This document shows positions 48,699 through 57,086 of a stretch of DNA of 64,000 nucleotides, piece by piece (the first letter of the stretch is position 1; each line of letters opens with the position of its first letter). Position numbers and translations under genes: made by a program. This DNA is from Terriglobia bacterium. GTDB lineage: Bacteria; Acidobacteriota; Terriglobia; Versatilivoradales; Versatilivoraceae. The notes below the pieces were generated by a model that made no database searches, was not told the origin of the DNA, and saw only the letters and a list, made by a program, of their open reading frames with translations. The stretch is from assembly GCA_022452285.1 (NCBI GenBank), contig JAKUNG010000017.1:5001-69000 (forward strand), in the 5' to 3' direction.

Positions 48699-49526
48699 AA
48701 TTAACTCTGCTGGTCCAGTAGGTTTGTCTTTAATTCCTCATTGTTGAAGGTCACCCTAAAAATGAACCGGTCAACTATCAATGATAGTAGTAAGAAGACC
48801 TTCGAATTTAAAGATTATTAGAGATAGGTTTTGAAATGGTACCAGATCAAATAAAATCTCTAAACCTTTATACTTTAATAGCATAAATCCTAGTAATTAT
48901 ACAACTTATAGGTTACATTATAGCGTATTTTATAATGGAGGATGTACGAGGATTTTGTAAAAAGAGGGTTTGGATAACTTTAATCATTAGTTGTAAATTT
49001 CTCTTAGTAAAATGCGAATTAAATGGCTGATTACAGACAAGCGTACCCAACAAAAGATACCTCCTTATAGAAATAAACTGTTCAAGCCTTATTCATAAAA
49101 AGCTTCAAATGAAAATATAAGATTTATCCATTATTCCCTACCATTAAATTATTGATTTTAAATATTTTTTTGAATTCTGGCGGTTTTGAGTTTTGAAATC
49201 TAAATTTAACCCCTAATTTTAAAAAGCATCATTCAGGAGGATTTACTAAAATTACAGGAAAATAGCAGACTTTTGCCTTAACTAGTCATTTTTTTCGAGA
49301 TTACGTAACGAAATCCGAAAAAATAGAGAATCAGAGAGTTTTGGGTTGTGAACATTCTGAAAAGGAAAAATATTTATAAATTATATCTCTTTTATTTTCT
49401 TTATCTTAAAAATATTTTTTAAATATTTCAAAGTCTGGCATCTCGATTGCACTATTTATTTAATGTTATTACCATTAATGGCCTCCATCTGGGGGTCAAA
49501 ACCCAATAAAAAGGGAGATCAACATT
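48699..49526. other. Long divergent intergenic region upstream of the TonB receptor
   Basis: 828 very AT-rich bases without a credible ORF, the longest gap in the window. It separates the octaheme cytochrome gene (minus) from the receptor gene (plus). ACTATC and GATAGT form a 6-bp-arm inverted repeat at 48774-48788, about 80 bases upstream of the cytochrome start. A candidate receptor promoter is at 49447-49475. No known RNA family is recognised by eye. Confidence 0.5.
49447..49475 (+). promoter_or_regulatory. Candidate promoter of the TonB-dependent receptor gene
   Basis: TTGCAC (49447-49452), a 17-base spacer, TACCAT (49470-49475). It predicts a leader of about 45 bases before the ATG at 49527, which is preceded by GGGAG at 49513-49517. 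Match made by eye. Confidence 0.35.
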
Positions 49527-52500
49527 ATGATCAGAAACACAATGCTCAAAAGCGGACTAGCTTTGCTGCTGGGCATACTTCTGATCCCTAGTCTTGCGGT
49601 AGCCCAAAACGTTACCGGTTTCAACGGGACAATCTCAGATAGCACTGGCGCAGTTATGGTTGGTGTTGATGTGACGGTCGTTGAAGAAGCCAAGGGATTG
49701 GAATATAGTGGGGTAACGAATGATGTGGGTCGGTTTGAAATTCGTGGCATTTTGCCAGGAACCTATACAATGACTGCCGAAGCCAGCGGATTCAAGCGTT
49801 ATCAGAATACCGGTGTGCTTGTATTTGATCAGAATATTCGCCGTGTTGACATTACGATGGAACTCGGTGAACTTGCTGATGCAATTACGGTTAGTGAAGA
49901 AGGGTTCCGAATTGATACCGATACACCAACCCTGAGTTACAAGACGCCTTCTCGCGAAGTGTATTACCAAAACGTGCAGGCGAGCTTGATCTATCAGGTG
50001 GGTGCAGCCCCTGGAGCCATGAACCGTAATGAGCTCAAGGGTATGTATTCCAATAACACCGCTCCAATTCAGGACGGAATTCTAACGAACGCGTACGGGT
50101 TCTTCCGGGCTCCTCAGGAACATCTGCAGGAAGTCCAGTTAAAAACCCAGAACGTTGGTGCCGAATTCCAACACGCTAATAACATCCTCGGTGTGGGCCG
50201 AAGTGGAACCAATGAATTTCATGGTGAAATCTTCATGGCCTTTGATCACGCCCGGCTAAAGGCGAAGAACCGCTCTATCGCAGAACGACCTAAGCCGGAA
50301 ACTGCTCGAATCCGATGGTCTTATGAGGGTGCTGGTCCTGTGTGGATTCCTGGTGTTTATGATGGTCGAAACCGCACATTCTTCCATGCCAACTATCAGC
50401 CAGTTAGTAGTCTTAGACTGGAAATTAATAATAACCTTACGTATCCCACAGCTCAAATGAGGACTGGAAATCTTTCCGAAATCGCGCAGTTTGCGAGTGG
50501 CGGAATGGTCAAAAATCCTTATACGGGCACGCAATTTGCTAACAACACAATTCCGACAAGCATGTGGCACCCTCTGGGTACCCGCTTTATCGAATTAGCC
50601 CCTGTTCCAGAAAGGGCTGGCGTTGTTAGTAACATGACAGGGATTAACGAAAACTACTCCAACGATCCTTGGGAGCATTATCGTTTTGACCATCAGATTA
50701 CTGATAACAATACGATAACGATCAGCCACTTCCGATTCACCCATGTCGGGACTGAATCAAAGTGGGATCATGGTCCCTTTGATTGTGGCCGTTCAGGTGA
50801 AGGTCCCAATCGTTCATGGAGTATTCAAAATAGCCATGTCTTTTCACCTACGGTCATTAATGAGCTTTCAATAGGTCGAGGCCACCAATTTAGTGAAAAC
50901 TATAGCCTTTGTAATGGTAGCGACCTTCTGGCAGTTCTAGATCCCGGCGGAATCATTGATTTCGGTGGACGATCATTTCCGAAGGGTGAGCCAGGAGCGC
51001 CTCAAATTATTGGTCAGACCATTGGAAACCTATCGAACGTTGGTGGGTCATTCAATCCTGCACCTACCTGCTCTCTTGGTGGCTGTTCTGCCGGACAAGG
51101 TTACGGCGACCAAAATAACACCGTTATGCTTAAAGAAGGTGTCTCAATCCAGTCAGGAAATCACCTAGTTAAACTAGGGTTCTCCAACATCTGGAGTCTT
51201 AATGAGCATGGTGGTGCAAACCGTAACTCCTACGGCCGATGGGAATTTACTGGAAACTTTACTGGATGGGATCTTGGAGATATCTTGTTAGGATTGCCTT
51301 ACAAGACCGCGATCGCCACTTCGAGACCACCTCGAAGACCTCGCTCCGGACAATTAGGGTTCTACCTTCAGGATGACTGGAAAGTCACCTCTAGAGTAAC
51401 AATCTCTCCCGGAATTAGATTCCAGACCTATGGTGCTGCACACGACCAAAGTGGCCTATGGTATAACTTTGACATGGCTTCCATGTCAGTGGTTGTTCCA
51501 AACAATGCTATTAGTCGTGTGGTCCCAGCCTATCCAACTGCAAAGATTCCTGTTGTTACGCAATCCGCAGCTGGATATCCTGGAAACCTTTTCCGATATA
51601 AAAACCCATTAGTTCAGCCTCGCATGGGAATTGCAATTCGAGTTACCGACACCACAGTGATCCGTGCAGGTTGGGGTGTCTACCATGTGCCTTTGACGCC
51701 TGCCTATGATATCGGGCAAGCACTCAATGGCTTTACTTCCGGACCATTTGAGTTAACCGAGTCTTTTGGACCTAACGAAATCGTCAACGGTACACCAACC
51801 CTGACGTTCTCGAAGGCCTTTCCGGCTCCTGGCTCTGGATCAATTCCTTTGCAGAGTGTGCAAGTACTAGCTCCCAAAACTCGTGGAGAAGACTGGCCCT
51901 CTGACCAGCAGTGGAACATCACTCTGGAAAAGGAATTGGGTAATGGCTTCACAGGACGTGGTTCTTACGTTGGTGCCAAGGGAACACATTGGCCCTACAG
52001 CGTGAACCGACAGACTCCTAAAGCCAGCACCATTCCATTTACAGCCGCTCGCAAGGTCTATGGCGCTGATCCATTTGACAAAATCACCGAAGCATTGGTG
52101 GGTGCAAACCAAACCTATCATGGTATGGAGTGGGAAATTCTCCGTCAGTTCTCAAGTGGTTTATACATGAGAGCTTGGTATGAATTCCGCACCGCACTCA
52201 ACGACGTTGAAGGTGGTAAATTCGGATGGGTTGGAGTTAGAGGATTCCAAACAGAGAATCCCTATAACCGATCAAGAGACAAAGGCTGGGCCGATGGTCA
52301 CGTTCAGCATAGTGCTCGTGTAATGGCCATTTATGATCTTCCCTTTGGTAAAGGACAGAAGTACTTCTCCGATGCCACAGGATTCCAACAGATCATGCTT
52401 GGTAACTGGACCTTCTCACCCATCGTAACGATGAATGCGAGAAGAGCCAGTACACCTAGTTTCGGTGGTGCAGATACGCCCAACGTCGGTCGCTCTGGTG

Positions 52501-52865
52501 GACGTCCTGACATCCTTCCTGGCTGCAGAGCCAGTGGGTTCGATGGAAGCTATCAAGGTGGCAAGGTTGTTTGGAACCGTGCATGCTTTGCGCAACCGAA
52601 AAATGGAAAATATGGAAATGCGACTCGTGGCATGTTAAAACAGCCCCGAGATCCTCATTTCAATATCAATGTATTCAAGGTCTTCCCGCTTACCAAGTAT
52701 GAGAATGGACCATACTTCAAGCTGGAAGCTTTTGTCACAAATCCAATGAACCATACCAATCCTAGCGGACCAAATTCGTTGAACATTAATGATCCCCGCT
52801 TCGGACGGTATGCTGCAAGTTGGCATACCCGGAGTATTATTTTCCGGTTGCGACTGGGCTTCTAA
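49527..52865 (+). CDS. Oar-like TonB-dependent receptor with carboxypeptidase-regulatory domain
   Basis: Outer-membrane beta-barrel of 1112 aa. The signal peptide ends near AVAQN (about 26). Residues 28-115 are a carboxypeptidase-regulatory-like domain (GTISDSTGAVMVGVDVTV, GRFEIRGILPGTYTM), followed by a plug-like region and a long barrel that ends with the aromatic terminus FRLRLGF. This is the Oar/TonB-dependent family used for import of large or complexed substrates; ligand unknown. Base composition is visibly more GC-rich than its neighbours, with many C-ending codons (AAC, TTC, ACC), as in highly expressed genes. It has its own candidate promoter and a strong terminator, and octaheme cytochrome genes on both sides. 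Confidence 0.92.
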   Translation: MIRNTMLKSGLALLLGILLIPSLAVAQNVTGFNGTISDSTGAVMVGVDVTVVEEAKGLEYSGVTNDVGRFEIRGILPGTYTMTAEASGFKRYQNTGVLVFDQNIRRVDITMELGELADAITVSEEGFRIDTDTPTLSYKTPSREVYYQNVQASLIYQVGAAPGAMNRNELKGMYSNNTAPIQDGILTNAYGFFRAPQEHLQEVQLKTQNVGAEFQHANNILGVGRSGTNEFHGEIFMAFDHARLKAKNRSIAERPKPETARIRWSYEGAGPVWIPGVYDGRNRTFFHANYQPVSSLRLEINNNLTYPTAQMRTGNLSEIAQFASGGMVKNPYTGTQFANNTIPTSMWHPLGTRFIELAPVPERAGVVSNMTGINENYSNDPWEHYRFDHQITDNNTITISHFRFTHVGTESKWDHGPFDCGRSGEGPNRSWSIQNSHVFSPTVINELSIGRGHQFSENYSLCNGSDLLAVLDPGGIIDFGGRSFPKGEPGAPQIIGQTIGNLSNVGGSFNPAPTCSLGGCSAGQGYGDQNNTVMLKEGVSIQSGNHLVKLGFSNIWSLNEHGGANRNSYGRWEFTGNFTGWDLGDILLGLPYKTAIATSRPPRRPRSGQLGFYLQDDWKVTSRVTISPGIRFQTYGAAHDQSGLWYNFDMASMSVVVPNNAISRVVPAYPTAKIPVVTQSAAGYPGNLFRYKNPLVQPRMGIAIRVTDTTVIRAGWGVYHVPLTPAYDIGQALNGFTSGPFELTESFGPNEIVNGTPTLTFSKAFPAPGSGSIPLQSVQVLAPKTRGEDWPSDQQWNITLEKELGNGFTGRGSYVGAKGTHWPYSVNRQTPKASTIPFTAARKVYGADPFDKITEALVGANQTYHGMEWEILRQFSSGLYMRAWYEFRTALNDVEGGKFGWVGVRGFQTENPYNRSRDKGWADGHVQHSARVMAIYDLPFGKGQKYFSDATGFQQIMLGNWTFSPIVTMNARRASTPSFGGADTPNVGRSGGRPDILPGCRASGFDGSYQGGKVVWNRACFAQPKNGKYGNATRGMLKQPRDPHFNINVFKVFPLTKYENGPYFKLEAFVTNPMNHTNPSGPNSLNINDPRFGRYAASWHTRSIIFRLRLGF

Positions 52866-52888
52866 AGAGTCTAGACCTTATTTACGTA

Positions 52889-52927
52889 AACCAGGCAGCC
52901 AGACCAACGGCTGCCTGGTTTTTTTTT
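52889..52927 (+). terminator. Rho-independent terminator of the TonB receptor gene
   Basis: AACCAGGCAGCC (52889-52900) and GGCTGCCTGGTT (52909-52920) form a perfect 12-bp stem with an 8-base loop, followed by a run of T to 52927. It begins 23 bases after the stop codon. This is the strongest terminator in the window. Confidence 0.95.
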
Positions 52928-53050
52928 GGTTGAAAGATTTGAGATAAGGAAAAATTCATCGGTTTGTCGGTTAGATTAGATCTGATTTTGTGGAAAAATA
53001 TGTAAAACTGTGATGTTATCATTCCATCTTTGGATCAAAGGGATTGATGG

Positions 53051-54943
53051 TTGGTTATTATGATCAAGCGTTTCAAAAGTCCGCTGATGTATTTTTCGCT
53101 TGGAGGTGGTTTGCTCCTAGTGATCATACTTAGTTTTTATGAGGCAGGAATCTTTGGGGCGGTACAAAGTGGCGAAGAGACTGGTAAAAACATGCCAGTT
53201 GAGGTTCTTCCCAAGGGTTTTGTTTCCTCAAAAAACTGTAAATCCTGTCATATAGAGGAATACAATAGTTGGAGAGAAAGCTATCATCGCACAATGACCC
53301 AGGTGGCTAGTCCCGTGTCAGTAAAGGGTCCATTTAATGGTGATAAGTGGAACCTTCATGGTGAAACTTATCGTGCATTTCAGAAAGGGAAAAGATTTTG
53401 GGCAGATCTTCCAGGGCCTAATCAGAGTCGGCTTGAAAAGGAGATTGTCATGGTTACGGGATCCCACCACCAGCAAATTTATTGGTTCGCTAGTGGAAAT
53501 TCCAGAAAGCTTGAACAGTTTCCTTTTGTTTACCTGCTGGGGGAGGAACAGTGGATTCCACAGAAAACTCATTTTGTCATGGAACCAACAAAGGTAGTAT
53601 CCACTGAGCCGGGATCGTGGAATATTTCCTGTATTAAATGCCATGTAACCATTGGGCGTCCACGCTATGGAGGTAGAGACAACATAGATAGTTTAGTTGG
53701 TGAGTTTGGCATAGCCTGCGAAGCCTGTCATGGTCCCGGTGAAGATCATATTCGTCAATATAGTAATTTACAGAATCAAACGAAGAAAATATCTAAAGTG
53801 TCCTCAAAAAAACAGAAGTCATTAATTAATCCTCGAAAATTGACTCACCGCAGATCAGCTCAAGTATGTGGACAGTGTCACGGTATCTTTACTTTCAATA
53901 ATACTAAGGATGGTTTGGAATGGAATTCAAAGGGGTTTTCATATAGGCCAGGAGACGATTTACACAAGAGTCGTTTTTATATTCGAAAATCAAATCAACA
54001 CAAGGTTCCGGCTCAAAACCTGATCAAGGCTAATCCGAAGTTTATGGAGCAGAGTTTTTGGCCAGATGGCATGGTTAGAGTTTCGGGGCGAGAGTTTAAT
54101 GGAATGATGGAATCACCCTGTTACCAGCGTGGAGAATTGACTTGTATCTCCTGTCATGAGCTGCACAAGTCGGCTGGCGATTCCAGGCCCTACAAGGAGT
54201 GGGCTAACGATCTTATGAAGAAGGAAATGCTGACGGATCAGGCATGTTTGCAATGTCACAAGTCATTTGCCTCCAAGGTAGTAAACCATACTCACCATTC
54301 TGAAAATTCGCCTGGTAGCCAATGTACTAACTGCCATATGCCCTATTCAACATATGGTCTCCTTAAGGCTATCCGGAGCCATCAGATTAGTAACCCAACG
54401 GTGGCTGAAAGTACAGACTTTGGGCGCCCAAATGCATGCAACCAATGCCATTTAGATAAAACCCTGGATTGGACTGCTACCTATCTCGAGAAGTGGTACC
54501 AAGTGCCTAAACCACAGCTTTCCTCTGATGAAAAATCTGTGGCGGCTTCCTTACTGTGGCTTCTTCGAGGAGATGCGGGTCAACGTGCTCTTATTGCTTG
54601 GAGCATGGGCTGGGAACCAGCACGTCGGGCTTCTGGCAAGGAATGGATGCCACCCTATTTGGCACAGCTTTTAGTTGATCCCTACGATGCTGTTCGTTTG
54701 CTTGCTTATTGGTCACTGCGCACTCTACCCTCATTTCGAAATTTTGATTATGACTTTGTTGCATCCGAGGTCCAACGTCTGTCTGCAAGAAACAATGCGA
54801 TCCAGATTTGGAACCAAAGGTCTCAAAAGGATAAAATGGGTTCTGATTCTGTCCTCATTACTCGTCAGGGTATAATAAAAGAAACTATTTTCCAGCGATT
54901 ACTGAGAGAGCGGGATGATAGACCAGTGAACCTAGCAGAGTAG
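53051..54943 (+). CDS. Octaheme c-type cytochrome with HEAT-like C-terminus, paralogue 2
   Basis: 630-aa paralogue of the cytochrome at 46.8-48.7 kb with the same order of parts. One N-terminal membrane segment (about 13-35). Eight CxxCH motifs: CKSCH (63-67), CIKCH, CEACH, CGQCH, CISCH, CLQCH, CTNCH and CNQCH. The linker domain has MVTGSHHQQIYWF; the C-terminus has DAGQRALIAWSMGWEPA and PYDAVRLLAYWSLR, HEAT-like. The start is set at TTG 53051 because AAAGGGA is 7 bases upstream; the in-frame ATG at 53060 is the alternative. It lies just after the receptor terminator, so it needs its own promoter. Presumed periplasmic redox partner of the receptor-associated system. Confidence 0.91.
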   Translation: MVIMIKRFKSPLMYFSLGGGLLLVIILSFYEAGIFGAVQSGEETGKNMPVEVLPKGFVSSKNCKSCHIEEYNSWRESYHRTMTQVASPVSVKGPFNGDKWNLHGETYRAFQKGKRFWADLPGPNQSRLEKEIVMVTGSHHQQIYWFASGNSRKLEQFPFVYLLGEEQWIPQKTHFVMEPTKVVSTEPGSWNISCIKCHVTIGRPRYGGRDNIDSLVGEFGIACEACHGPGEDHIRQYSNLQNQTKKISKVSSKKQKSLINPRKLTHRRSAQVCGQCHGIFTFNNTKDGLEWNSKGFSYRPGDDLHKSRFYIRKSNQHKVPAQNLIKANPKFMEQSFWPDGMVRVSGREFNGMMESPCYQRGELTCISCHELHKSAGDSRPYKEWANDLMKKEMLTDQACLQCHKSFASKVVNHTHHSENSPGSQCTNCHMPYSTYGLLKAIRSHQISNPTVAESTDFGRPNACNQCHLDKTLDWTATYLEKWYQVPKPQLSSDEKSVAASLLWLLRGDAGQRALIAWSMGWEPARRASGKEWMPPYLAQLLVDPYDAVRLLAYWSLRTLPSFRNFDYDFVASEVQRLSARNNAIQIWNQRSQKDKMGSDSVLITRQGIIKETIFQRLLRERDDRPVNLAE

Positions 54944-55056
54944 GCTACTCAATATCTAAAATAATGGTTTACCAGTTAGGGGAAGGGTAAGAACTTTTCT
55001 CAAGGCAGCATATTGGCTTAAAAGTAATTTAAGTTTCAGCTTTAAAAATCAGGTTC

Positions 55057-55086
55057 TTGTAACTACGGTAAAAGCTTTGATATAAT
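55057..55086 (+). promoter_or_regulatory. Candidate sigma70-type promoter of the PPC/DUF1549/DUF1501 operon
   Basis: TTGTAA (55057-55062), an 18-base spacer, and a perfect TATAAT (55081-55086). The start codon at 55113 is about 20 bases after the expected transcription start and has GAGAGGA 6 bases upstream. Confidence 0.45.
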
Positions 55087-55112
55087 TTAATCCTATACTG
55101 AGAGGATTCTTT

Positions 55113-57086
55113 ATGCTGGAAAAGCTTTTTTGGACAAGTTTTATTGTTCTTGGGGGATTTTTACTTCCGTGGTCAGTAGATTTGTCAGCAACTTGTCTTC
55201 CATCGTGCGATGCTTTTACCGGACCGGAAATTCGTTATCTCTTTCCCTTAGGTGGCCAAAGAGGAAGTACTGTTAATCTTGCAATTACTGGCAGGGGCCT
55301 TGAGGGTGCCTACGCTGTAGTTACTGAGGAAAAGGGTATAACGGGTTCGATAACCAGCGTCGAAGAGGTGATAGAAAAGAAATTTAAGATAGAGGCACAG
55401 GGCCCAGAGACAAAAAAGAAAAAAGACAAAGATTTTAGGGTTTTTGTATCAACAAAAATTGAACCTTTTGTCAATGTTGGTGACTACTGGATTCGTTTAG
55501 TCACACCAAATGGTATTTCCAATCCCTTCCATTTTAGGGTTAATGGACTACAAGTTATTAACGAGTCAGACCTGCCCCACCATGTTCCGGAAGAAGCTCA
55601 ACCTATAAATTATCCAGTGATAATTAATGGCAGTATAACTAATCCTGGAGAGATAGATTACTATGAAGTCCAAGTCCCAAAAGGAGAGCGACTTTTGTTG
55701 AAAGTTACTCCCAGTCGGGGTGCCGTTGCAAATGTTTTTAGATCCCAGCTTGGGATTTACGAAAAATCAGGGAGCTGGTTCGATTCAAAACGGTTGGTTC
55801 GATTAGCCTTTAGTGACAAGGATCGTGGGACCAGGGTTGTTGATAATAAGGACCAGCGGCGTACTACAGGTTCTTATGTAAAGTTGCAATACCATTTTCT
55901 TGAAGAGGGACAATATATAGTCTCAGTTGGTTCATTAAATGGTCAAGCAGAACCTGATTACATTTATCAGCTGGAAGTTATTTCTTCTAAACATTCATCT
56001 CAAGTAGAATCCCAATCAGTGAGTTGGAATGAACGGAGCTTTACTAGAAATTTGACGGTTAATCGTCTGGAGCAGTTGTGGGCTAGAGGAGTTAGAATCC
56101 CAGTAGCCAATTCTAATCAAGAAAAGGTAGGTAAAGATGACGCTGAAGAGGCTGGTCTTGACTCGGCTTTTCTTGATTTTGAGCTTTCCAGCCCAACTCG
56201 TTTACTTGATAAATTGATAGAGAAGGAGCCCAATAACAAATTTATCAAAGCTAACGAACTTCCAATTCCAGCTATTATTGAAGGAGTGATTGAAACTCCT
56301 GGTGACTTTGACATATACAAGTTCAGCGTTGCTGCAGGACAAAAACTTGCCTTTGAAATAGAGACTGTTGGCTTGAAGCGCCCAGACTTTAATCCAATGT
56401 TTCAAATTTCAAATTCTAAAGGAGAGAAAAAGTTTAGTAATCTGAGGCGATCGGAAAAGTATAAAAATGTTAATTCCCCTCACTTGATTTCAGTCGATCC
56501 TAAAATAATTGGAACTTTTGAACAGGCAGGAGATTATTATCTTAAAGTGAGGGATGTTACTCTGAGAAAAGGAGGATCCTTATTTTCCTATCGCCTGTTG
56601 ATCCGGCCTCAGGTACCTCATGTTGGGAATATGGTTCTTGAAACTCGAACCCTAGAATTTGAAGATGGCCGGACTGATCCCAACAGGCTTAATATTGTTC
56701 CTGGAAAATCTGCTAAATTTACGTTGATTTTAGATCAGGAGGAAGGATTTTCCTTACCCTCTAATCAGGTTGCTGTTTTGGTTGAAGGATTACCAAATGG
56801 AGTTCAGGCTTTTCCTGCAGCTAGCAGGTATCAATTCCCGGAGAGGAGAGGACCCCCAAAAATTAAAGATACTGAAAATCACCTGCCGTACACCCAAAAA
56901 ATCAATGTAGTTCTCCATGCTTTAGAAGACGCTTTGCCTACGCGATTGCCAGTTTGGTTAACGGTTAAAGTGCGTCCATTTGTCCAGGGCAAGTCTGGAT
57001 TGGAGCTTGTTGTAAGAAAAGTTCCACTGATGATTTTAGATCCAAGTTCTTCGATGAAAGTGAGTCGACTAGGGGATTCCCAGTGA
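55113..57086 (+). CDS. PPC-domain secreted protein, paralogue 1
   Basis: Exported protein of 657 aa with a signal peptide ending near VDLSAT (about 25). The start of the mature part (YLFPLGGQRGSTVNLAITG) is an Ig-like region often found in Planctomycete-type proteins. Two bacterial pre-peptidase C-terminal (PPC) domains are visible, one near 165-290 (INGSITNPGEIDYYEVQVPK) and one near 370-500 (IEGVIETPGDFDIYKFSVAA). No catalytic residues are apparent. Its stop overlaps the GTG start of the DUF1549 gene, so translation is coupled. A PPC protein of almost the same length occupies 61.3-63.2 kb. Likely a surface or periplasmic binding protein that works with the DUF1549 and DUF1501 products. Confidence 0.85.
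   Translation: MLEKLFWTSFIVLGGFLLPWSVDLSATCLPSCDAFTGPEIRYLFPLGGQRGSTVNLAITGRGLEGAYAVVTEEKGITGSITSVEEVIEKKFKIEAQGPETKKKKDKDFRVFVSTKIEPFVNVGDYWIRLVTPNGISNPFHFRVNGLQVINESDLPHHVPEEAQPINYPVIINGSITNPGEIDYYEVQVPKGERLLLKVTPSRGAVANVFRSQLGIYEKSGSWFDSKRLVRLAFSDKDRGTRVVDNKDQRRTTGSYVKLQYHFLEEGQYIVSVGSLNGQAEPDYIYQLEVISSKHSSQVESQSVSWNERSFTRNLTVNRLEQLWARGVRIPVANSNQEKVGKDDAEEAGLDSAFLDFELSSPTRLLDKLIEKEPNNKFIKANELPIPAIIEGVIETPGDFDIYKFSVAAGQKLAFEIETVGLKRPDFNPMFQISNSKGEKKFSNLRRSEKYKNVNSPHLISVDPKIIGTFEQAGDYYLKVRDVTLRKGGSLFSYRLLIRPQVPHVGNMVLETRTLEFEDGRTDPNRLNIVPGKSAKFTLILDQEEGFSLPSNQVAVLVEGLPNGVQAFPAASRYQFPERRGPPKIKDTENHLPYTQKINVVLHALEDALPTRLPVWLTVKVRPFVQGKSGLELVVRKVPLMILDPSSSMKVSRLGDSQ

Noticed and set aside
49496-49970. 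Antisense ORFs at the 5' end of the receptor gene
   Set aside because: They overlap the signal peptide and regulatory-like domain of the receptor and have no recognisable features.
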